DNA of 21,246 nt, from assembly GCA_021464525.1 (NCBI GenBank), contig JADRCO010001219.1, positions 1-21,246 of the forward strand, written 5' to 3'. Below, one piece after another: positions 1-8,856 of this stretch. The first letter of the stretch is position 1. Every line of letters begins with the position of its first letter. The DNA is from Rhizophagus sp. LPA8_4_AMF (Eukaryota; Glomeromycota; Glomeromycetes; Glomerales; Glomeraceae). Under the pieces are notes generated by a model that saw only the letters and a program-made list of their open reading frames with translations, was not told the DNA's origin and did no database searches. The position numbers were made by a program, and so were the translations under genes.

Positions 1-7
1 TTTTTTT

Positions 8-44
<37 letters not shown>

Positions 45-99
45 ATGTAAATAAAAATATATATACAATATATGCACTACCAAAAAATACAAAGGCATG

Positions 100-1010
100 A
101 AATAAGCCCCCACATAATCTTAAAATTTTTGATTTTATTTTTAATCTTATCTTAAAAGGCGTAAATATATACTGTATATATACTACTGTACAACTCTTTT
201 TTTGTAAACAGGGATGTATCGAATTTTTATTATCAACAAAACGGTAGAGAGAAATACACCGATATGGCGATCCCCTAAATTTTGAATTTATGTCCAACTA
301 GAATGACGAACACTAAAATAGTGAAATAAAAATTTTTTTCCGCCCATACTACTAATTACGGTATCTCTCTTTCTCGTTTACTTGGGTGTTGACTTTAATT
401 ACTAGATAAAATACTTAAAAATATAATAAAAAGAGAATTGATTTATGCAAGGTTATAAAAAGAATATTTTTCATATTGTACTTTTAATAAATTTGACAAA
501 ATGTGCACGACATATTAATATATTATGGCACAGTTACACAGCGTTTGATAGATCGAAAAAAGAAATTATATCAAAGCAAGGAATTTGTAGTTATAACTTT
601 TATATTTACATAAAAATAGATAATATTCCATAGAAATGTAATATATTCACGGAATTTAAACAGTCAAAATTAATATAGAGCGATTAAAATTTTTGTTCTC
701 AATAATCTGAATTTCTTACAATTCACTTCCGTATTAAATATTATACTACATAATATTCGGTATCCGAATTAAGCTCAGATTAACGAATCCATAATAAGAA
801 AGCTATTCGGATAAAATTAGGTGGTGCACTTGTACGTGATTGACAATTTCAAACAAAAGAACAAAAGAAAAAATTTTTTTTCTTTGTTAAAAAAAATGTA
901 CAACCCTAGAAACTTTATAATGAACAAATCAAATCCATTTTTCGCTCATACAAAAAAAAAAAATACTATAAATGTAAATGATATATATGCATGTATATTA
1001 ATTATAACCT
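100..1010. repeat. Degenerate repeat unit A (non-coding)
   Basis: First and most diverged of about three related non-coding units. It shares with units B and C a stretch of A+T-rich 'atatatac' followed by a 'gtac/gcac...ttttttt' block (near 165-215 here, 1235-1275 in B, 2030-2080 in C). It shares with B 'cacagcgtttgat' (about 538 here, 1690 in B) and 'ttcggataaaa' (about 804 here, 1843 in B). No reading frame in it looks coding. The unit limits are my estimates. Confidence 0.35.
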
Positions 1011-1054
1011 AACTTTAAAAAAATTTTTTTTTTTTTTTGCCCATGCGAACCATG

Positions 1055-1870
1055 CAAAAGTATAAATTTTATGCAGTAAAAAAGGATTAGCAGCAGCTTT
1101 TTCTTGTAGTTTAAAAGGGTATAGTCGACAGGGTCAAAATCCCGACACTCTAATGCTGGTCAATCGATCACGTGACCATGAATAATTCTGCATAACGCGG
1201 GCCAATTTGACCCTGTCGGGATTTTGAACGGATCCCAAATATATACTGTTCTGTACGCCAAATCTTTTTTTGTATGAAGAGATGAAATTTTCTTTAGTCC
1301 GGATTGTAACAAAGGACTATATTTTCTTGCAAGGAAGAAATATATTATAAATAAAAACATTTAAACCATAAATAGTTTATATCAGCCATTTACATCACTT
1401 TCAATTTTAAGTGCGCGAGAGGTGTTGAATCTTATTTAATGGACCAATCGTCAAAATGGTAAAAAAAAAATTTTCTCAACGACGGTGTCGGTGTTTCCTG
1501 ATTAATATTTAATTTCTTTAGGGAAGAAAAAAAAAGGGATAAAATACCTTCCCCTTCAAATCATAATAATCTGATAAGAAAGTAATAATACAATAATAGT
1601 CGTAAAGTGGGGAGTGGGGACTCGTCTAAAAAAAGTATGAATTATGAAATCATGCATGAAATAAAAACGTGACAAACTTTGAAACAGTCACACAGCGTTT
1701 GATTATATTGTTAACATATTTAGACCTAAAAGAGAAACTATACCAAAGTATGAATCTAGGGCAACACTTACAGAGCAACGTCATATTGCGTAAAAAAAAT
1801 TACGTAAATTATATTAAGTTTATCCATCATGATAACTTAGTGGTTCGGATAAAAATTACGTTGGGGTATG
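1055..1870. repeat. Degenerate repeat unit B (non-coding)
   Basis: Second unit. It is clearly related to unit C over roughly 1380-1610 versus 2285-2545: both read 'catttacat', then 'gcgcgag', then a 'ggtaaaaaa...ctcaa' block, then 'tcggtg', then A/G-rich sequence ending in 'aataatctgataa'. Both later carry 'gacc..aaagagaaa' and a 'gtcatatt..gcgt' word. It differs from C by about 120 bp holding the 17-bp inverted-repeat motif, annotated separately. I see no gene here; function is unknown. Confidence 0.5.
1124..1228. repeat. Inverted repeat built on a 17-bp unit
   Basis: The left arm (1124-1146) and right arm (1207-1228) are reverse complements made of circular permutations of one 17-bp word, CCCTGTCGGGATTTTGA. 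A spacer of about 60 bp holds a TCACGTGACC palindrome (1168-1177). Repeat unit C lacks this block at the matching place, so it looks like an insertion about 120 bp long. It may be a small MITE or a regulatory palindrome. No coding potential is visible. Confidence 0.6.
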
Positions 1871-1964
1871 GCGCAATGACCACATAAAAAAATTTTATTT
1901 CCTTTCTTTTGAAAAAACACACGGACCAATAACTTAATGTTATGTTTATGCGGTTTGTACCCCT

Positions 1965-2720
1965 ACTTAAAAAGAATAAAAAAGGTTGCACAACAGCTTT
2001 TCTTGAAATTTAAACAAAATTGTAAGGTGAATATATATATATATATATATACACTACTGCACAGCCTAATTTTTTTATAGGCATGAAAAGAATTTTTTAA
2101 AATTTGGTACATACTTTTCTAAGCCAACCCGCATAAACCCTTTTTATAATTTTTTTTTTTTTTATAACCTAGATAATCTAATCTTTAAATTTATGTCATG
2201 CATTATATAATATATATTGTGCATCAATATTTTTTTATTGGTACGCAGAAAATTATTTTTACCCATAAAGGTTATTGCATGCTAGTACTAAGCATTTACA
2301 TGCATCTTTTAATTTAAATGCGCGAGGATGTTTTATTGAATGTAGCAACTACCAAAAACGGTAAAAAAGATTACTTTTTCTCAATGCCGACCGATATCGG
2401 TGGTTGCTTGATTGTAATTTGATTTTTTGGAAAAAAAAAATCCCGAAAGGAAAAAAAATTTGGTAAAACCCTTTCTTCAAACAAAGAAAAAATTATTTAA
2501 TAATAATAATCTGATAAAAAGGTAAACAATACAATTAGACCGAAAAGAGAAAGAATAACAATGTCATATTTGCGTAGATTGGTTTATTATTCTATCAGCT
2601 ATGTAAACTCGCGGAGTCATACGGAAAAATTCGGAAAAAATTTTTACAACTCCGGCATATCAGCTGCACATGATCAGCGGATCGTATGTATATCTAGTCT
2701 AAACTTAAATAAACAAAACT
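1965..2720. repeat. Degenerate repeat unit C (non-coding)
   Basis: Third unit, related to B as described there: matching 'gcgcgag', 'ggtaaaaaa', 'tcggtg' and 'aataatctgataa' blocks occur in the same order with about 900-bp spacing. A (TA)n run lies at about 2032-2051 in place of B's inserted inverted repeat. No open frame in it shows coding character. Confidence 0.5.
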
Positions 2721-3670
2721 AAAAAGAACCTTTTCTTAAAAAAAAAAAAAATAAAATAAAAATGAAACGCCATAATAATAAATCAATTAATTATAACAAA
2801 TCATCTGGATATGCACATACTTGAATTTACCAGTTTTATATAGTATATACAGATTGTGTTCATGGACGCAAATTCGTATGTTTGAAAGGTTAGAACATAC
2901 TATGCAGTATGTAACAACATGTACTATAATGATTAATTTTTGTTTTACCTATTCAAATGACCGCGCCTCCGGCCTTTCACCTTTAAATATATTATTTATT
3001 TATATTTAATCAAGTAAAAAAAATCCACATAAAATTATATGGAAGGTTTATTATTATCATGTGTATCTCTTAGGTAAGATTGCTTGCCGAAACTAGGGTG
3101 TTTTGACAGGATGGTGTATGTGAAACTGTCAAAACTAGTTTCGCAAATCATCTTAAAATGCCGAAACTGCTGAAACTGGCGTAACTGCCAAAACTGCGAA
3201 AATGTTTCAGCGTTTCAACATTGTTTCCTATAATAATTTATTATAGTTTCAACATTTATAATAAAAATTTTTATTTTGTTATATAATACTAGAACGTGGT
3301 ATTCATTGTTGCTTTATTGATAAAATAACATTATTTAATGCGTCTAATTTTATTGTCATATCAATAATATTGCAAATAATTTTTATTTATAAATTTATTA
3401 TTTTAAATTATCATCATGTCAATATTTGTTTAAAAAATAATTACCATGTTAAGTGAAACTCATTAAAAGGATACATAGGAATGTTAGTAAACCAATTTTT
3501 AAATAAAAAAAAACAATGAAAAATTCCATATCTGAAGGTATTGTACATACAAACAAAAAAATTTATACTGCTGACACTATCAATGCAAGGATTTATTTAT
3601 ATTGTGTTGGCATCATTATCTAAAAAAAAGGAAAAGGGTAGTTTCCAAGAGAAGTTGAGTTGAAATGACT
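2720..3670. other. Intergenic region with no recognisable gene
   Basis: The stretch is A+T-rich with homopolymer runs. The hairpin and CGAAACTG-like words at 3087-3220 are annotated separately. The open frame near 2821-3009 is short, has no A-rich start context and reads like chance translation. I see nothing else that can be supported. Confidence 0.5.
3087..3220. repeat. Hairpin followed by degenerate CGAAACTG-type short repeats
   Basis: The arms 3088-3109 and 3126-3143 pair almost completely: 'cgaaactag' with 'ctagtttcg', and 'gttttgacag' with 'ctgtcaaaac', around a loop of about 16 bp. Just downstream (3161-3220) come imperfect 9-12 bp repeats of 'ccgaaactgc', 'tgaaactgg', 'gtaactgcc', 'aaaactgcg', ending in 'gtttcag/gtttcaac'. 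The G+C is higher than in the flanks. It may be a decayed minisatellite or MITE end. The structure is seen directly; any function is unknown. Confidence 0.6.
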
Positions 3671-3672
3671 GT

Positions 3673-3744
3673 TTACTTGGTGCCACTCAGGAATGCACTG
3701 ATAATTCTTTCACATTGCGCTTCAGACAACTTGTTTCCATGCAT
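3673..3744 (-). pseudogene. Possible start of a Tc1-like transposase (weak)
   Basis: A 23-codon minus-strand segment starting at an ATG reads 'MHGNKLSEAQCERIISAFLS' and then GTK-stop. The pattern LSEAQ-x3-I(I/V)-x-AF-x-SG resembles the opening of the N-terminal helix-turn-helix of Tc1-like transposases. No further helix-turn-helix or DDE sequence follows, so at most this is a stub. Two other short minus-strand stretches nearby (4153-4257, 34 codons; and about 4040-4112) also look faintly coding, but I could not place them in a family. Low confidence; a chance match is possible. Confidence 0.25.
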
Positions 3745-3749
3745 TTCTC

Positions 3750-4560
3750 TCTAGAAGAGGAGGAGTAACGATGTGTGAAATTTTTCTTTTTTTTGTGATA
3801 GGAGAAAATGCGGATTGTACTACAAGTGTGGTCATCCACATGACTAAAATCTGGTAATTTAATGTAGATTAGTGTATAAAGTCCATTCAAGATGTTTCTT
3901 TTGTTGGACACTAATCATATTTTGTTAATTTTAGCATTTTAAAAAGCTTATTAAAGAACAATTTGAAAGATTCTTTCATTTCATTTTCATTTAATTGATA
4001 GATGACCATAAAAAATTTCTTTTTTTTATTTTCATAACAACCTTAGTAACACCCTAAAAATAATTTCGTAATGGCCAGCATTAGGATCAGACACAGAGTT
4101 TACATCATTTAAAATAGAAATCTACAGTGCATTAGATCATCAATAATTATGCTCAGAATGGTACAAAAAAAATTCCACTACGCATTTTTTCAGGGCCAGA
4201 ATTATGATAATTTCGGTCAGCATCCAAAAGAGGTAGTAGCAGCTTTCCACTAGGCATTATCTATATTTTCATGATTCTTTTTTTTTTTGGCTGGTAACTC
4301 AAACCTGACCTTTTATGTACATTTTCGGGGTACTGTGTATCAGACGGAGAAAAAAAAATGAAAAAAAATGGTAGTGATTTACAGCGATACGTATTAAATT
4401 CCCAATTTCTTTTTAGAAAATTTTTTTTTTTGACGTAAATAGATATATTAAAAAAGGGATATGACAGACGTACAAACAAAATAAAATTAGGTCATTGTTA
4501 GACTGACATCTTAATTTGGCGTAGAAATTTACTGACCTCTCTCTTGACCCGATATATTGT
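3750..4560. other. Intergenic region upstream of the LRR gene
   Basis: A+T-rich with several T/A runs. The only coding-like pieces are short minus-strand stretches near 4040-4112 and 4153-4257, the latter opening with 'MPSGKLLLPLLDADRNYHNS'. No family is recognised and no splice structure could be fixed. The rest shows nothing. Confidence 0.4.
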
Positions 4561-4574
4561 GTTACATATAGGAT

Positions 4575-4771
4575 GTTGTACAGGGTCAAATTTTTGCATT
4601 TTGAGCATTTGATATAACCCGGTAAGGTTAATAAAAGATCACTATTCATATGAAATTTTGATACTTTCTTTATATATAGACGTCAATGTAAGTTCATCTT
4701 CCCTCTCTCAAACTAAGAAAATAACAAAATAAAATATTAAAAAATAAGTCATCCTAACTAAATATTATATT
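4575..4771 (+). promoter_or_regulatory. Promoter/leader of LRR copy 1, shared with copy 2
   Basis: Two blocks are nearly identical to those upstream of copy 2: 'aaggttaataaa..tcac' (about 4624-4642 here, 6666-6681 there) and an almost perfect 25-bp block at 4676-4700 (6722-6746 there) that includes 'gacgtcaatgtaagttcatc'. A TATA-like 'tttatatatag' lies just before the second block. The strong conservation beside diverged spacer suggests a functional core promoter or transcription start. The distance from the end of the second block to the ATG is 71 bp here and 98 bp in copy 2. Confidence 0.5.
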
Positions 4772-5749
4772 ATGGTAAAAGCTCAGGAATGGTTGGATAG
4801 AAAATATCCCACTACAGAAGCCAAAGCAGAAGTCAAAAGAATCGGTCCCAAACAAAACTTAAAAAGTGTGGGAAATAATTTACTTTCATCGTTTATTAAG
4901 GGTCGATCCTTATCAGCTGTTCTTGATAATGCGATAAACAACAGTGGTATAATTGAAGATAATATTAGTTTAGAAGGTCCCTTATCTTTAAAAGGGTTCA
5001 TTAATTTGGAATTTTTGGATATCAGTAACCATAAAATTACTACATTAGATGTGTCTGACTGCCTGCAACTTCGAGAATTACGTTGTTCAGACAATAAGTT
5101 AACTAATATAGATTTAACTGGATTAGATAAAATTGAAAAAATTTTTTGTGGTGACTGCAAAATAACAAATTTAGAATTTTTAAAAACTTTAAATCCTGTC
5201 AAGTTGGTCACTCTCCGCATGAACAACAACAAATTTCCTGCCCAAGATCTAAGTTGTTTTACCCCTTTTATTAATTTAGAGAGATTATACATTGTTAACA
5301 ATCCTTTTTATGGTTCTTTAAAGCCATTAAGGGATTTAACGTATTTAAAGGAAGTAGGTATCGCTGGAACTGACATTGATAGTGGTTTAGAGTATTTACC
5401 TGAAAATTTTTTCAAAGTCAATGCCGCTTCTAATTTGGGTTTAACGGGAGGTCACTTTAAAAGATTACTTATATGTACGGGAAAACTTGCTGAACAATTA
5501 AAAAATTACAAAATAGAAAATGATCCTCTTAGAAATTATGACTGGCAAGCTTGGAAGCGAGATAATCAGGAATTATTTGACAAAGCTAAAAAGCAAGAGA
5601 AACAAGAATCAACTGAGATATTAGAATGGGATGTAGTTGCTAAAGAAGAATTAACTGAGATGTTAGAATGGGAAGTAGTAGCCAAAGAAGTTAAAGAGTT
5701 ATATGAACATCTTCGATGTGATATTTATCAAAAACTCATAGCTGAATAG
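4772..5749 (+). CDS. Leucine-rich-repeat protein, LRR copy 1 (intact)
   Basis: A 325-residue intronless reading frame. The N-terminal 60 residues (MVKAQEWLDRKYP...) are a charged/helical cap. Residues about 66-205 carry degenerate LRRs of 20-24 residues: 'FINLEFLDISNHKITTLDVS', 'LQLRELRCSDNKLTNIDLTG', then KIEKIFCGDCKITNLEFL, KLVTLRMNNNKF and NLERLYIVNNPF. The LxxLxCxxNxLTxLDL pattern is the CxxN-type LRR common in arbuscular mycorrhizal fungi. Residues 205-250 are less regular. Residues 250-325 form a charged helical tail (NYDWQAWKRDNQELFDKAKK) with a 14-residue tandem duplication, TEILEWDVVAKEEL then TEMLEWEVVAKEVK (281-308). There is no signal peptide or membrane segment, so it is probably cytosolic and a protein-interaction scaffold; the partner is unknown. 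The start is chosen because copy 2 aligns from the same ATG. The gene is a direct tandem duplicate of the one at 6845. Confidence 0.9.
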   Translation: MVKAQEWLDRKYPTTEAKAEVKRIGPKQNLKSVGNNLLSSFIKGRSLSAVLDNAINNSGIIEDNISLEGPLSLKGFINLEFLDISNHKITTLDVSDCLQLRELRCSDNKLTNIDLTGLDKIEKIFCGDCKITNLEFLKTLNPVKLVTLRMNNNKFPAQDLSCFTPFINLERLYIVNNPFYGSLKPLRDLTYLKEVGIAGTDIDSGLEYLPENFFKVNAASNLGLTGGHFKRLLICTGKLAEQLKNYKIENDPLRNYDWQAWKRDNQELFDKAKKQEKQESTEILEWDVVAKEELTEMLEWEVVAKEVKELYEHLRCDIYQKLIAE

Positions 5750-6590
5750 TTGATGAGACGAAACTAAGTAATTAAACTGATTATATTATATAATAAGCAC
5801 CCTTAAATTTTAGTATTTTTTTGATTGAATTTATCATTTTATTTGAAATAATAAAAATATTAATTCTTAAGATATGGTAACGATCGTATACTTTGCTAAA
5901 TGAAATACTTCTCAGAAGATGGACCTTTATTTATACTTATTTCATTTCAAGAAAAAAAGAATTCGTTAAAAAATGATTTCAGTTATCAAAAACCCATTTT
6001 TTTAAAAAAATAATAAAAAAAAAAATGTCAATATATTCCTTATTATAAAATAAAAATAAATATTTCATTTTCTTGAATAAAAAATAAATAAATAAATAAA
6101 TCAGGATTCGGTTCGTTTACATTTAAAAAACAAACGCTTAATAAATGACTTATAATAAAATGATTATGTCAAAGTAGGAAAATTTCGGTATTTTTCGTAG
6201 ATTATAATAGAAATTTTTTTTTTTATAATTCTATGTAAACTTTCCAAGTGTAGCTAGAAAAGAGTTGCACAGTATATATAACGCTCACGGTTAAGAGAGC
6301 TGATTAGGTTATGGTAGACTTTTTTGTAAAGACGCCTTGCTAAGAGGCCAATACGAATTAAATACGTAGGTAGCGTGAAATTGATATTTTTTTTTAGTCT
6401 ATTTATTGTATTATATGAGTACGGCTAAATCGGAATATATTATTCCTAGTCCGGGATCATCATTTCCATTTATTACCAATCCCTGCAACCGATTGGTTCG
6501 TTTGACAAAGCAGTAAGGAAATAAAAATTAACTAATTACAGCTACATTTTCCTGATTTTTTCCAAAAATACATATTTCAATAAAAATTAT
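5750..6590. other. Spacer between the two LRR copies
   Basis: The 3' flank to about 5820 still resembles the 3' flank of copy 2 ('atatta-tataata...caaattttag/c' style), so the duplicated unit includes some downstream sequence. An (AAAT)n microsatellite lies at about 6076-6103. The rest is A+T-rich with no reading frame worth reporting. Confidence 0.5.
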
Positions 6591-6649
6591 TTCTTCGAAT
6601 AGGGTCTAGCGTCAAACATCATTGTGAGAATGGCATCATTTTTAGGCGT

Positions 6650-6844
6650 TTGGTATAATCCCATTAAGGTTAATAAATCACATGTAATATGAAAACATGC
6701 AGCATTTTATAGTTTGTTAAAATAGACGTTAATGTAAGTTCATCTTTCGAAACTAATAATTAAACTTTTATTTTTTTATTTTTAAAGTCACTTTTATTTT
6801 AAAACATAAGTTAGACTTAATAGGCCGAATTAATATATTACATT
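6650..6844 (+). promoter_or_regulatory. Promoter/leader of LRR copy 2
   Basis: Carries the same two conserved blocks as copy 1, at 6666-6681 and 6722-6746, with a 'tttatag' TATA-like word before the second. The gap to the ATG is filled with T-rich sequence that does not match copy 1. Because the promoter is duplicated and still conserved, copy 2 is likely transcribed despite its broken frame. Confidence 0.45.
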
Positions 6845-7847
6845 ATGGTAAACGCTCAGGAATGGTTGGATAGAAAATATCTCACTGCCGATGCAAAGGC
6901 GGAAGTCAAAAGAATAGGACCTAAACAATGCTTAAAAGTAATGGGAGATAATTTACTTTCACATTTTTATAAAGGGTCGACCCTTGTCAGCTGTTCTTAA
7001 TAGTGTAATGAACAATGACATAATTGAAGACAATGTTAGTTTAGAAGGTCCCTTATCTTTAAAAGGGTTCGTTAATTTGGAATCGTTGGGAATCAGTGGC
7101 CATAAAATTACTACATTAGATGTATCTGATTGTTCAAAACTCCGTGAATTACATTGTTCCAATAATCAACTCACCAATATAGATATATCTAATAACCGAC
7201 AAATTGAACAATTTAGTTGTTCTGGCAATCATTTAACTAATTTAGATTTTACTGGATTAGATAAAATTGAAAAAATATTTTGTTGTGACTGCAAATTAAC
7301 AAATTTAGAATTTTTAAAAACTATAAACCCTTCCAAGTTGGTCACCCTCCGCATGAATAGCAACGAATTTCCCGCACAAGATCTAAATTGTTTTACTCCT
7401 TTTATCAATTTGCATAGATTATACATTGATAATAATCGGTTTTATGGATCTTTAAAACCATTAAGAAATTTAGCTGATTTAAAAGGAATAGGCATCGCTA
7501 ATACTGACGTTGATAGTGGTTTAGAGTATTTGCCTGAAAATTTTTTCAATCTCAATGCCACTGCTTCTGATTTGGGTTTAACGGGAGGTTACTTTAGAAG
7601 AACACTTGCATGTACGGGAAAGCTAGCTAACCAACTGGAGAATTATAAAATAGAAAATGATCCTCTTAGAAATTATGACTGGCAAGCTTGGAAGCGAGAT
7701 AATCAAGAATTAATTGACAAAGCTAAAGAGCAAGCAAAACAAGAAGAATTAATCGAGATAGTAGAATGGGAAATATTAGCCAGAGAAACTAAGGAGTTAT
7801 ATGAAAAACTCCGGTGTGATATTTATCAAAAAATCCACAGTAGCTGA
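6845..7847 (+). pseudogene. Leucine-rich-repeat protein, LRR copy 2 (frameshifted)
   Basis: A paralogue of the gene at 4772. From ATG 6845 the frame matches copy 1 for about 40 residues (MVNAQEWLDRKYLTADAKAE...), then ends after 51 codons. The matching frame continues one base out of register from about 6975 to the TGA at 7845-7847. The two sequences differ by one extra base in the T-run at about 6962-6971. Downstream the frame is fully open for about 285 codons and closely follows copy 1, with one extra LRR of about 21 residues ('TNIDISNNRQIEQFSCSGNH' region, about 7174-7236). It lacks copy 1's tail duplication: there is only one 'EWE..A.E' unit before KELYEKLRCDIYQK. A +1 change in a homopolymer may be a true null allele, an assembly error, or a programmed or tolerated shift. 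Initiation inside the second frame would remove the N-terminal cap. Family assignment is strong; gene status is uncertain. Confidence 0.8.
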
Positions 7848-7889
7848 GCCTAACATACTATATAATATGCATTCTCAAATTTTACTTTC

Positions 7890-8690
7890 GGATTTTTTCT
7901 TTAGAAATTTAATAAGTTTTAATTTTTTGCTTGATTTTATCATTTTTATGTTGATTAATAAAAATTTAGTTTAAACATCGGAACTTAGCCCATGACGCAA
8001 TTGACGCATGAAACATTTCTATATTAGCTTTTTTATTTTTATTTTCGCTAGCAGATCTAGCAAACTATTATCACTTTAAATTTCTAAATTATTTCACGGG
8101 TTTTCGTAATTCTATTGAATCATCAAGTTGGTGAGATACGGTAATCTATCTCTACTTGTAGTATAGATGCCTTCGGTAAAGTACATGGATAAAACATCAG
8201 CCTGTACGAATTAGTGATGGCTGTGACTGGGAAAAAAATAAAACTATCATGAAATTTATATTGGGATTTAAATGCTTCATTTATCTTCAATTTTTTCTCA
8301 AGAATATCTAGACTCGTTATAATGATGATATTTAATGGTAAGAACAAAAATTTGACGCTACTTATATTGCGCAACCGGGCTGCATATTTATTTCTTATTA
8401 ACTCCCTTTAATTTCAATTTATCTCGAATAAATTTAACAGCTTATTACTTGTATAATTATTTTTTTGGTGACGGGTGATTTTTTTTAGGACCTAACCACT
8501 GTTGCTTTAGCGTTATGAGCTCAAGGGGATGGGAGCAAACTTAATACTGGCCTTAGATTTTACACTGCAATAATTTTCTAACATGTATCACGTGACCCCA
8601 TAACAAAAATTTAGGTAAAAAAATTTTAATAAATATAACTAAAAAATAGAGGTTTGTTTTGCTTGTTCTGCAAGTTTACATTAAAGCGTC
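7890..8690. other. Intergenic region with no recognisable gene
   Basis: A 3' flank related to that of copy 1 persists to about 7890. The minus-strand open frame at 8123-8374 has no family match and no supporting signals. A TCACGTGACC palindrome sits at 8588-8597, about 100 bp before the small ORF at 8695 and in a plausible promoter position. The rest shows nothing. Confidence 0.4.
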
Positions 8691-8694
8691 AAAG

Positions 8695-8856
8695 ATGGTT
8701 TCGAATGTCATTTTTGATTTATTTAATAAGTCTTTTTTTCTTGTTTTTTTTTCGTTAAATTCGATTCCGATCAACGTGGCTCTTCTCCGTCTTTATATAG
8801 CAAAAGAACTAACGGAAACAGCAGAAGAAAATGAGGAACATTATAAAGAGAAATAA
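8695..8856 (+). CDS. Hypothetical 53-residue membrane-type peptide
   Basis: Unrecognised. From ATG 8695 it reads MVSNVIFDLFNKSFFLVFFS, continues through a hydrophobic stretch to about residue 33, and ends in a charged, Glu-rich tail (AKELTETAEENEEHYKEK). The layout of a short hydrophobic segment then an acidic/basic tail fits a single-pass small membrane protein or a non-cleaved signal anchor. A CACGTG palindrome lies about 100 bp upstream. Against it: the segment is T-rich, so hydrophobic codons arise by chance, and it is short. The ATG 'aaagATGG' context is acceptable. Confidence 0.3.
   Translation: MVSNVIFDLFNKSFFLVFFSLNSIPINVALLRLYIAKELTETAEENEEHYKEK

Noticed and set aside
10-297. Minus-strand 95-codon open frame at the left edge
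   Set aside because: It runs into a poly-T tract (poly-Phe end) and falls in the diverged non-coding repeat; composition is that of chance translation.
4690-4771. 5' leader intron starting at the conserved 'gtaagt' before the LRR genes
   Set aside because: Copy 2 has a plausible pyrimidine tract and 'aaag', but copy 1 has no matching acceptor before the ATG, so the intron is not supported in both copies.
4783-5301. 172-codon open frame antisense to the LRR gene
   Set aside because: It is the shadow of the well-supported LRR frame; copy 2 shows similar shadows in pieces, as expected from the sense codons.
8123-8374. Minus-strand 83-codon open frame
   Set aside because: No family features, no promoter or splice signals, and A+T-driven composition; the C-terminal half looks slightly better but cannot be supported.
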